A stretch of DNA of 64,000 nucleotides from Phycisphaerales bacterium UBA7800 (GTDB lineage: Bacteria > Planctomycetota > Phycisphaerae > Phycisphaerales > Phycisphaeraceae), in assembly GCA_002480565.1 (NCBI GenBank), contig DLCK01000080.1:8300-72299 (forward strand). Reading direction: 5' to 3'. A program made the translations under genes and the position numbers. The notes beneath the pieces are model-generated. The model did not search any database. It was given only the letters and a program-made list of their open reading frames with translations, and was not told the origin of the DNA. Positions 55,485-63,222 of this stretch are shown here, in pieces. Each line of letters starts with the position of its first letter. Position 1 is the first letter of the stretch.

Positions 55485-57416
55485 ATGTTTCCTTCAATCT
55501 TTTCAGACGAATTACGAATCGACGATATCGATCAGACACTTAAGATTATCTCCGGCTGGGGATATGAGTATGTTGATTTTAGAGCCAGAGTGTTCGGTAA
55601 GGGTATCGAGTTTCTCGATCAGGACGAACTCAAACAACTCAAGGGGGTACTTGGGAAGTACAACCTGAAGGTCGGGGCATTACAGACATCGCTTGCCAAA
55701 GTGCATCTGCCTGATTCAGAGCGTCAAGCCGCTGAAGCTCAGAAACTTGAGGGTATGATCCGTGCCGCCGATGTGTTGGACTGTCGCCTGGCTCGTGTGT
55801 TTAACTTTTGGCAACCCCAGCATGCAGCCCCGGAATTACATGACCAATTGCAGAACCGTGAGGATATGCTCGAGCAGGTCTTGGAGATGTTTGAACCTCT
55901 TGCCAAGCGTGGTAAGGAAGCGGGAATGCTCTTTGGTTTTGAAAATTGTGGCCAGTCACCACGCGAAGTGTTGGCATTGCTAGATGCGTTGGATGAGCCG
56001 ACGTGGGGGTTGGCATGGGACCTGCATGATGACTGGAACTTCCCGCCACGTAAGGAAAACGAAGTCGAGTATCTCATTGAACTGGCGCAGCGGTGCAACA
56101 TGGTGCATTGCAAGGCCAAGTCGGTGATCCCATCAATCATCAACGCACATGTACCTTGGGATCGTGTGTTGGCAACTTGCGCCGCTGCCGGACTCAAGGG
56201 GCCGGTGAGTGTGGAAACGCATCACCATGATCCTGAAAATGACCTGAATGGTGAAAAGGCTTCCAAGGCATGTTATGACCATATCAAAAAGAATTGGCCA
56301 TCGGCAGCACCCGGCGATATCCGTGAAGCCGCCAAGCCGATTGTGATCGACGTGAAGCGTGATTGGGAAGACAACCCGGTTAACTTTGTAATCGTCGGCA
56401 TGGGAATGGGACGTAACCGTGCTCGCAGCATGGTCAAGACGCCTGGGTGTAAACTTGTGGGTATCTGTGATCTTAAAGAAGACTTGGCAAAAGAAGCAGG
56501 TGATGAATTTGGTGTGCCTTGGACGACAGAAGTCACACCGTGGTTAAGTGATGAAAAGGTGGATGTGGTATTCGTTGTCACGCCCACAGGTAATCATGGT
56601 GACGTGGCGATCCAAGCGATGCGTGCGGGTAAGCATGTGATCACCACCAAGCCGATGGATGCGACTTTGGCTAAGTGCAATGAGATGATTCAAGTCGCAA
56701 AGGAAAACAATGTTCTGCTAGCGGTGGACTTTGAAAAACGTTTTGATCAAAACGCCTTGCAGATGGCCAAAGCCGTGAAGGACGGCGTTTTTGGCAAAGT
56801 GTATTTCGCCAGCGCTCACCTTCGGATCAAACGCACCAAGGAATATTTCGATGTCAATGGTGGGTGGCACGGCACATGGGAACTTGATGGCGGGGGAACC
56901 TTCTCCAACCAGTGCATCCATCTGCTTGATGAATTAATCTGTTCGCTTGGGATGCCCATCGAAGTGCGCGCATCGCTGCATACCGTCAAACATGACATCG
57001 AAGCTGAAGATATCGGCTTGGGTGAATGGCGTTATGCCAACGGCACGGTGGTTCGCGTGTTCTCCACGACCGTCTGGTTAGGCAGTGGGTGGGATAGCCA
57101 GATTGAAATCGCAGGTGAAAAGGGATGTTATGTCGTTTCCGAAGGTGGTCCCTTTGAAAATGGCGTTCGTTGGTACCTTCAAGACAAATGGTCCGACAAG
57201 TCGCCGGTGACCGTTGAAACCACCTGGGTCAACGCAGCAGATAATATGGCAGCAGCGATCCGAAGTGGCGAAGCATTGGCATGTGATGGTGCATCCGGTG
57301 CGCAGAGTCGGGCGATCCTCGAAGCGATGTATGAATCAGCCCGGTTCCATGAAGGCAAGTGGGTTGCCATTGCCGATGTGATTGAAAAAGCAAAGCTTGT
57401 AGAAGCAGTCAGCTAA
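55485..57416 (+). CDS. Fusion of a sugar isomerase/epimerase-type TIM barrel and a Gfo/Idh/MocA oxidoreductase
   Basis: The 643-residue protein joins two enzymes. Residues 1 to about 270 are an AP-endonuclease-2/xylose-isomerase-like barrel, with GFENCGQSPREVLALL, WGLAWDLHDDWN, MVHCKAKS and VSVETHHHDPEND carrying metal-ligand-type Glu, Asp and His. From about residue 300, VNFVIVGMGMGRNRARSM starts a Rossmann domain. VTPTGNHGDVA, GKHVITTKPMD and GGGTFSNQCIHLLDEL follow, as in Gfo/Idh/MocA dehydrogenases. AGGAG lies before the ATG. It likely handles two steps of one sugar pathway. Confidence 0.88.
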   Translation: MFPSIFSDELRIDDIDQTLKIISGWGYEYVDFRARVFGKGIEFLDQDELKQLKGVLGKYNLKVGALQTSLAKVHLPDSERQAAEAQKLEGMIRAADVLDCRLARVFNFWQPQHAAPELHDQLQNREDMLEQVLEMFEPLAKRGKEAGMLFGFENCGQSPREVLALLDALDEPTWGLAWDLHDDWNFPPRKENEVEYLIELAQRCNMVHCKAKSVIPSIINAHVPWDRVLATCAAAGLKGPVSVETHHHDPENDLNGEKASKACYDHIKKNWPSAAPGDIREAAKPIVIDVKRDWEDNPVNFVIVGMGMGRNRARSMVKTPGCKLVGICDLKEDLAKEAGDEFGVPWTTEVTPWLSDEKVDVVFVVTPTGNHGDVAIQAMRAGKHVITTKPMDATLAKCNEMIQVAKENNVLLAVDFEKRFDQNALQMAKAVKDGVFGKVYFASAHLRIKRTKEYFDVNGGWHGTWELDGGGTFSNQCIHLLDELICSLGMPIEVRASLHTVKHDIEAEDIGLGEWRYANGTVVRVFSTTVWLGSGWDSQIEIAGEKGCYVVSEGGPFENGVRWYLQDKWSDKSPVTVETTWVNAADNMAAAIRSGEALACDGASGAQSRAILEAMYESARFHEGKWVAIADVIEKAKLVEAVS

Positions 57417-57471
57417 AGCGATTTGAATAGAGTGTATTTGCCGGACGTGCTTCTGGCGGTGTGATACGGAT

Positions 57472-58305
57472 TTAGTCCGGGTGATCATGCCGCCAGACAC
57501 GTCCTTTTGCTTGTCGGTATGCCAGGGGATTGACGCCGACATGCTTGAGAAACATATGGCTGAAATGACTCGACGAGTTAAAGCCGATTTCAAGAGCGAT
57601 ATGGGTGATTGGAAGTGAACTGCTGATGAGCAATTGCTTGGCACGTTCCAGTCGTAATTCCGTTAAGCGTTCAGCTAGTGTCTGCCCGGTCGCATGACGA
57701 TAGACTCGTGCAAGATGAGCAGGAGACAGAGCGACGACTTTCCCCAAGTCATCCCGTGTCAACGAGCGATGCAGATTACTTCGCATAAAGGCATCAAGCT
57801 GTTCGATGCGTGCTTCATGTTGCGGGTGCGGCGGATGGGATGGCGAAGATGTTGTTTGCGGTGAATGATCACGCGCCAAGCCAATGAGCAACCGTGTGGT
57901 TAGAGACAGAATCAAATCGTTGGCATCATGCTGCCCGGGACTTTGCAATTCGTCGATGAGTGTCGCCATATCCTGTTTCAAGGCACTACCCAGTGAAAGC
58001 ACTCTGTCATAACATGCATCGAGTTGCAGGCGGTGATTTTCAAAGTTGACCCAGAAATAGCCAATCCCACTTTTGCGTGAACTGGCGCAGCAAGGTGATC
58101 GCATTGCACCGGGCGGGATGATTAGCGACTCACCGGGATTAAGTGTGTAGACCTTGTCTTGAACAGTCATTTCTGCACGCCCGTACTGAACGCCATACCA
58201 CTGGACATCGCTGCGAAAATGCGCGGTGACTTTATAGTTTGGCCCACGTTCATTCCATGCTGCTGCATAGACGGTGATGGGATAGGGGGGCAATGTTTCT
58301 GTCAT
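57472..58305 (-). CDS. AraC-family transcriptional regulator
   Basis: The 277-residue protein has an N-terminal cupin-type domain (YTLNPGESLIIPPGAMRS). Its C-terminal AraC domain reads LTRDDLGKVVALSPAHLARVY, in which LTRDDLGKVVAL starts the first helix-turn-helix, and ITHIALEIGFNSSSHFSHMF is the second. I chose ATG 58305 because CAGGACG sits 5-10 bases before it. The frame stays open to 58536, but the added part is a product of the repetitive tract there. It is divergent from the octaheme cytochrome operon. Confidence 0.88.
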   Translation of the reverse strand: MTETLPPYPITVYAAAWNERGPNYKVTAHFRSDVQWYGVQYGRAEMTVQDKVYTLNPGESLIIPPGAMRSPCCASSRKSGIGYFWVNFENHRLQLDACYDRVLSLGSALKQDMATLIDELQSPGQHDANDLILSLTTRLLIGLARDHSPQTTSSPSHPPHPQHEARIEQLDAFMRSNLHRSLTRDDLGKVVALSPAHLARVYRHATGQTLAERLTELRLERAKQLLISSSLPITHIALEIGFNSSSHFSHMFLKHVGVNPLAYRQAKGRVWRHDHPD

Positions 58306-58759
58306 GTTGCGTCCTGACGTTATACGTTGCTTTATCCTACCTGTTTCGTGATTTGCTTGCTGGTGTGATTCAAATCTCATGTGTTCGCTCAAATCAAGCG
58401 ATAAATATTTAATCGAATATACCAAAATAGCAATATGCAAGAACGGCAATATGGCAACATGGAAATATAGAGAAAAAGCAATGTATGCGACCAGCAATAT
58501 TGCTATCGCGATATATGCGCCACGAGTAATATTCACTTTCTGCTGTAAAAAAGATAAAATGGTGTGGAAATAAAAAGATTCACTTTTATAATTAAATACG
58601 ACATACAGGCGCGATCCACTTCGTGGTTTTATTTCATATGTTTCAACTGCCCGGTGTTTAGTATCCCCTGTCGATCCGTTTGATAGATCGTTTAAATTCT
58701 CTGCATCTACTCATCTTTATCGCTAACTTTCTCACACATTCATCAGGAGTGCGTTTCTT
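58306..58759. other. Divergent intergenic region with a degenerate octamer tract
   Basis: This 454-base region separates the AraC gene from the cytochrome operon and must contain their promoters. The tract at 58414-58517 is the main structure (described separately). An AGGAG ribosome site near 58746 serves the cytochrome gene. No credible gene is seen. Confidence 0.45.
58414..58517. repeat. Degenerate 8-base periodic repeat, consensus GCAATATG
   Basis: GCAATATG occurs at 58430 and 58446, GCAACATG at 58454, GAAATATA at 58462, GCAATGTA at 58478 and GCAATATT at 58494. All starts are in phase at multiples of 8. CGAATATA (58414), CCAAAATA (58422) and GATATATG (58510) also fit the phase. It looks like a decayed octanucleotide tandem array. 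Confidence 0.65.
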
Positions 58760-59506
58760 ATGAGAAGATCCAAGCGGGTTGATCAACCTAATGATCAGGA
58801 ACTTGATCCTGGATGTACAAGTCGCAATCCTCAGTACGGTGAATTGCAGCATTCGACTGTCATATTTAGATACCTCAAGCGATTAGGTGTGATGGCGTTA
58901 GTCATGATAGGGGTTTTCTTTCTGATCACATTCCCTTCAAGCAACATGGCTCAGACGCCAGTCGATGCTGATGTGTCAAAGTCTATCGATGATCAGGCAG
59001 TGACACCCGCTAATGCCAATGTGATGCAAGCTGCCTCGCTGGCCGATGACAATCCCAAACTTAAATCCAGTACCGCTGATCACACGAAGTTTGAGATTCT
59101 GCAACAGAATTTTGCAACAGGCCCTGATGTGACTGCAGCATGTTTGACTTGTCATACGGACGCAGCCAAGCAGTTAATGAAGACCAGTCATTGGACATGG
59201 ATATGCCCACGCGCCCGACAGGAGTTGGAACAGAAGCAAGGGCGTGCAGTGGGTAAGGGCGAACATATTATTAACAACTTCTGCATTGCGCTAGGGTCCA
59301 ATGAACCACGTTGTACATCCTGTCACGCTGGTTATGGCTGGGAAGACAAGAACTTTGATTTTGGCAATGAGACTCTCGTTGACTGTCTTGTTTGCCACGA
59401 CACCACCAAGTCTTACAAGAAGTTCCCGACTGCTGCGGGGCATGCAGTTTATGCCAGCGAATTTCCTAATGGTCGTGAATGGCCCAAGGGGTCTGGCAAG
59501 ATGTGA
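58760..59506 (+). CDS. Octaheme c-type cytochrome (OTR-like), N-terminal part up to an in-frame TGA
   Basis: This 248-residue part has a membrane anchor or signal near residues 40-60 and three heme-binding motifs: CLTCH at 128, CTSCH at 185 and CLVCH at 209. Segments KTSHWTW, NNFCIALGSNEPRC and CHAGYGWEDK are typical of the octaheme tetrathionate-reductase family. The frame stops at TGA 59504-59506. The very next codons, still in the same frame, continue the family sequence with five more heme motifs. The intact protein would be about 638 residues. It should carry electrons on the outer face of the inner membrane. Truncation by mutation, readthrough or a sequence error are all possible. Confidence 0.8.
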   Translation: MRRSKRVDQPNDQELDPGCTSRNPQYGELQHSTVIFRYLKRLGVMALVMIGVFFLITFPSSNMAQTPVDADVSKSIDDQAVTPANANVMQAASLADDNPKLKSSTADHTKFEILQQNFATGPDVTAACLTCHTDAAKQLMKTSHWTWICPRARQELEQKQGRAVGKGEHIINNFCIALGSNEPRCTSCHAGYGWEDKNFDFGNETLVDCLVCHDTTKSYKKFPTAAGHAVYASEFPNGREWPKGSGKM

Positions 59507-59518
59507 AAGCCTGCTGAT

Positions 59519-60676
59519 TTGAAAAACATTGCCATGAACGTTGGCAAGCCTTCAAGACACAACTGCGGGACTTGTCACTTCTTTGGCGGGGGCGGTGAAG
59601 GTGTCAAGCATGGTGATATGGATGTGTCACTGGCCAAACCCCATCCCGGCATCGATGTGCATATGGCCCAGGGGTTGGATTTCAAATGTACGCAGTGTCA
59701 TACCACCGTCGCTCATCAGGTATCCGGACGCTGTTTTACCATCCCGGCTTTGGAGGAAAAGGAATTTGCTTTGTTGGGGCATGAAAGTAACAAACTACTT
59801 GCCTGTGAATCCTGTCACACTCAAACACCACACCAGATAGCCAAGCTCAACGATCACACCGATCGTGTCTCCTGTGAAGCATGCCACATCCCGACAATGG
59901 CACGAGAACGTCCGACTAAAATGTGGTGGGACTGGTCGCTGGCGGGCAAGAAAACCCCCGAAGGCAAGCCCATTGTCAAAAAGGCTGATGTCAAGGGAAC
60001 CAAAGTCAATGTCTATGACACCAAGAAGGGTGAGTTTATTTGGATCAAGGATGAGAATCCTGAATACATCTGGTTTAACGGCGAGATGAAACACTCATTT
60101 ATCGGTGATGTGATTGATGACAAGACACCCGCATCAGAAGTCCCAGGTGTAACCAAAGGACGCTTTGACAAACTTGACATGTCCAAGCCGATTGTCCGGA
60201 TCAATATCCCCGGTGGTGATGCCAATGATCCTGATTCCAAGATTGTCCCGGTGAAGATTCATCGCGGTAAACAGGTGTATGACAGCAAACGCAAAATCCT
60301 GGCGGTCCCCAAGCTCTTCCCAGCAGGTGAGAACAAGGGTGTCGCATATTGGAAAGCCTACGACTGGGATAAGGCCATTGCTGCGGGGATGGACTATATC
60401 GGTCAGGAGTACAGCGGCGAGTACGATTTTATTCAGACTGAAATGGTCTGGCCGCTGGCACACATGGTTCCTACTGCCAAGGATGCAGTGAGTTGCGCTG
60501 AATGTCATACACCGCAGGGGCGACTTGCCAATATTAGTGGAATCTATATCCCAGGCCGGGATCGTAATCCAATGATCGACATCGTGGGGTGGGGCTTGGT
60601 CGTGTTGACGCTCCTTGGTGCTGCGGGACATGGACTTCTGCGGCTGGTATCCAAGGGTAAGGGAGAAGATAAATGA
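59519..60676 (+). CDS. Octaheme c-type cytochrome (OTR-like), C-terminal part
   Basis: This part is in the same frame as the upstream one and begins four codons after its TGA. TTG 59519 or ATG 59534 could start it, but neither has a good ribosome site and the product would lack an export signal. It has five heme motifs: CGTCH, CTQCH, CESCH, CEACH and CAECH. A C-terminal membrane helix (IVGWGLVVLTLLGAAG) follows. CGTCHFFGGGGEGVKHGDMD, read from CGTCH, is a family hallmark. Together with the upstream three motifs the total is exactly eight. Its stop overlaps the cytochrome b start (ATGA). Confidence 0.8.
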   Translation: MKNIAMNVGKPSRHNCGTCHFFGGGGEGVKHGDMDVSLAKPHPGIDVHMAQGLDFKCTQCHTTVAHQVSGRCFTIPALEEKEFALLGHESNKLLACESCHTQTPHQIAKLNDHTDRVSCEACHIPTMARERPTKMWWDWSLAGKKTPEGKPIVKKADVKGTKVNVYDTKKGEFIWIKDENPEYIWFNGEMKHSFIGDVIDDKTPASEVPGVTKGRFDKLDMSKPIVRINIPGGDANDPDSKIVPVKIHRGKQVYDSKRKILAVPKLFPAGENKGVAYWKAYDWDKAIAAGMDYIGQEYSGEYDFIQTEMVWPLAHMVPTAKDAVSCAECHTPQGRLANISGIYIPGRDRNPMIDIVGWGLVVLTLLGAAGHGLLRLVSKGKGEDK

Positions 60677-61308
60677 AAAAGGTCATGGTTTATAAACGCT
60701 TTGAACGCTTCTGGCATTGGCTCCAGGCCTTGCTGATTATCCTTCTGGCTCTCACTGGATTTGATATCCATTATGCCCAGTTGCATCTCTTTGATTTTCA
60801 TATGGCACATCAGATCCATCAGGTCTGTGCATGGTCATTTATTGTCCTGGTCGCGTTTGCTATTTTCTGGCATATTACGACCGGCGAGTGGAAGCAGTAC
60901 ATTCCTACCCGTAAGTATGTTGGTGCCATGATTCAGTTTTATCTGGTGGGTATCTTCAAAAACGCACCGCATCCAGTGAAGAAGACTTTGATCAGTAAGC
61001 TCAACCCCTTGCAGAAACTGGTCTATTTAGGACTGAAGATTTTGATCATTCCAGTCATGGTGACGACTGGCTTGATGTTGATTTACTACAACGAATTGTT
61101 GGCAGCGGGTTACAACCTTTCACTTGGAGTGCTGGCTACGATTCACACCATCGGAGCATTCGGATTGATGGTGTTCCTGGCAGGACATATTTATTTGATT
61201 ACGACCGGACATACACCCATGTCCAATCTCAAGGCCATGATCACCGGCTATGAAGAATTGGATGAGAACGATACACAACCTACGGAATCCGTCGCGAATC
61301 AGGCTTAA
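60673..61308 (+). CDS. Cytochrome b561/thiosulfate-reductase-type cytochrome b
   Basis: The 211-residue protein has four membrane helices with histidines suited for two b-type hemes: His15 in FERFWHWLQ, His46/His49 in MAHQIHQ, His67 in FWHITTGEW, His158 in ATIHTIG and His172 in AGHIYL. It probably takes electrons from quinol and passes them to the octaheme cytochrome encoded just upstream, or the reverse. It overlaps that gene by ATGA. Confidence 0.88.
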   Translation: MKKVMVYKRFERFWHWLQALLIILLALTGFDIHYAQLHLFDFHMAHQIHQVCAWSFIVLVAFAIFWHITTGEWKQYIPTRKYVGAMIQFYLVGIFKNAPHPVKKTLISKLNPLQKLVYLGLKILIIPVMVTTGLMLIYYNELLAAGYNLSLGVLATIHTIGAFGLMVFLAGHIYLITTGHTPMSNLKAMITGYEELDENDTQPTESVANQA

Positions 61309-61359
61309 TTGCCATACATATCGTTTTTGACTGAAAGTCAAACAAGAGAGGAAACGTTG

Positions 61360-62814
61360 ATGTTTAAGTCCACAGCCATCGTTACGCTTATCCTATGTCT
61401 GTGCTGTACAGGTCTGCTTGCTGAGGATGCAGCAGTGTCCCAGTCCAGTGCAGATGATGTTGTTAAACCCAAGAAGTCTGTGTGGCCGGCCTACGCCAAG
61501 ATGCGCTTCACTGAAGATTACAGCCAGACTGCCAACGCCAAACACCGCGATGTGTTTGATGCTCTTAAGAATATATCCATCGGTGATGATCCTGATTGGT
61601 ATGCAAGCTTTGGTGGGCAAGTGCGTATTCGTTACGAAGACTATCAGAATTTTAATTTTGGTCGTCCGGCTGTTAACGATGACGGCTATGTCCTGCAGCG
61701 ATATTTTCTGCACGCGGACATGCATTTTGGCAAAGCCTTTCGCATCTTTACCGAGATCCGCAGTGCATGGGCCACCGACTGGGATTTGTCCAACAGTACC
61801 GCGCCGCATCCATTGAACTTTCATGATGAGTTCGATTTCATGAATCTGTTTGGTGAGTTGAATTTGAATCTGTCCGATGACCTTATGGCCACCATTCGCG
61901 CGGGACGCTGGGAAATGAACTACGGGATGGGGCGCGTGATCGGTTGCCGTGACTGGTCACAGACACGCCGTCCGTTTGACGGAGTCTCGGCTCGACTGAA
62001 CAGTGGCAAAAACTGGATTGATGGTTTCTGGGCCAATTGGGTTCAAGTGCATCAGTATGAAGCGTTCAACAGCAGCGATGAAGATATCCAAAGTTGGGGT
62101 GTCTATGCACATCTGCAACAGGGCGGTCGACTGCCGTTTAACACCGAGCTTTATCTGCTGGGTAAAGACAACACCACCGGCAGTCGTGACGATCATCGCA
62201 TCACGATTGGTGGGAGGGTTTTTAGTACGATCAAGGACACTGATTTTTCTTACGATGTCGAAGGTGCTTATCAGTTTGACTATCAAGGCACGGACGTTTC
62301 AGCCGGTTTCTTTGCTGCTGAATTGACCTACAAATTCAAGCAGTACGATACCAAACCATGGATTTCCGCAGGATTCGACTGGGCTTCAGGTGATGGTGAT
62401 TCGACGGATGGTCAGATCAACACCTATGAGCCGGTCTCTGCATTTGGTCACTACTATTTCGGTTACATTGATCAGATTGGACGCCAGAATATTGTCAGCC
62501 CTTGGCTCCGTCTGGGATTTAAGCCAATCAAGAAGTTGACCACGATCGCTGAAGTGCATTGGTTCTGGGCAGAGCAGGCAGCGGATGGCATCTACAGTCC
62601 GTGTAACTGCTCCAAGGTGATGCGTGGCGGTGTCGCCGGTGCCAACAGTTTTATCGGGACCGAATTGGACTTGCTGGTGAAGTACAAACTTGATCATCAC
62701 ACCATGCTCATGGCTGGTTACAGCTACCTTTGGGCGGGGGACTACGTGGATGACACCGGTTCGGGAACCGATGATGTACAGCGTGTCTACGTTCAGATGC
62801 AGTTTAATTTTTGA
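61360..62814 (+). CDS. Outer-membrane beta-barrel protein (alginate-export-like porin)
   Basis: The 484-residue protein has a signal peptide (residues about 1-21) and alternating beta strands through to a C-terminal Phe (QMQFNF), as in outer-membrane barrels. Segments VRIRYEDYQNFNFG, GRWEMNYGMGRVIG and RRPFDGVSARLN match the alginate-export porin family. I chose ATG 61360 with GAGAGG upstream. It is the third gene of the cytochrome operon, so it may admit the respiratory substrate. The substrate is unknown. Confidence 0.82.
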   Translation: MFKSTAIVTLILCLCCTGLLAEDAAVSQSSADDVVKPKKSVWPAYAKMRFTEDYSQTANAKHRDVFDALKNISIGDDPDWYASFGGQVRIRYEDYQNFNFGRPAVNDDGYVLQRYFLHADMHFGKAFRIFTEIRSAWATDWDLSNSTAPHPLNFHDEFDFMNLFGELNLNLSDDLMATIRAGRWEMNYGMGRVIGCRDWSQTRRPFDGVSARLNSGKNWIDGFWANWVQVHQYEAFNSSDEDIQSWGVYAHLQQGGRLPFNTELYLLGKDNTTGSRDDHRITIGGRVFSTIKDTDFSYDVEGAYQFDYQGTDVSAGFFAAELTYKFKQYDTKPWISAGFDWASGDGDSTDGQINTYEPVSAFGHYYFGYIDQIGRQNIVSPWLRLGFKPIKKLTTIAEVHWFWAEQAADGIYSPCNCSKVMRGGVAGANSFIGTELDLLVKYKLDHHTMLMAGYSYLWAGDYVDDTGSGTDDVQRVYVQMQFNF

Positions 62815-63222
62815 TTCACGAATTCTCCTGGCCAAGTGAAAAGGCCAATTTGATTGCCGACACACAAAGGCACGAAGAGCCCCACTGAAGCTGGATTTCG
62901 GTGGGGCTTTTCATTGGTTGGATGCCTGTAGGCAAACTGTTGTTAAAGCAATATCGGGTTGGAATGATGTACAACAAGTAATACATGGAAAGGTTATTGG
63001 TGACACTGCATTTTTGTTTTTTCAGGCTGCCAGTTAACCGTCTGCAACAGCTTCAGAATCGAATTGTGCAACTATAGATGTAATCCATTTGCCACCAACC
63101 CACATTTCGGTAAAAATATCTCTCCTATGCCCGGATTTGTCAGTCTTGTGACTGGCGTCGATGTTTTATCATCGCATGGTCCGAGTCGATTCAACGCCTC
63201 TAAATTGACTGGAAATATCAAT
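62815..63222 (+). other. Intergenic region before metK
   Basis: The first part holds the terminator at 62878-62911 and a small TGGCC/GGCCA hairpin at 62829-62847. The remaining 300 bases should contain the metK promoter and leader. I could not recognise a SAM riboswitch in it. Confidence 0.4.
62878..62911 (+). terminator. Rho-independent terminator after the porin gene
   Basis: A 12-bp stem with one G-T pair (AGCCCCACTGAA / TTCGGTGGGGCT) and a 7-base loop is followed by a short T run. It ends the cytochrome/porin operon. Confidence 0.85.

Noticed and set aside
58379..58573. Open frames on both strands across the AT-rich tract, including a hydrophobic N-terminal extension of the AraC gene
   Set aside because: The periodic hydrophobic residues come from the 8-base repeat. 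The AraC gene has a better start with a ribosome site at 58305.
59504..59547. Selenocysteine at the in-frame TGA with a downstream hairpin (TTGCCA/TGGCAA)
   Set aside because: The hairpin starts about 22 bases after the TGA, whereas the bacterial SECIS upper stem-loop is usually nearer, about 11 bases, and no extended lower stem pairs here. No selenium genes are visible and I know of no selenocysteine in this family.
62912..63222. Possible SAM riboswitch before metK
   Set aside because: I could not find the conserved helices of known SAM riboswitches; only small isolated stems such as CAGTC/GACTG near 63139-63152 are visible.
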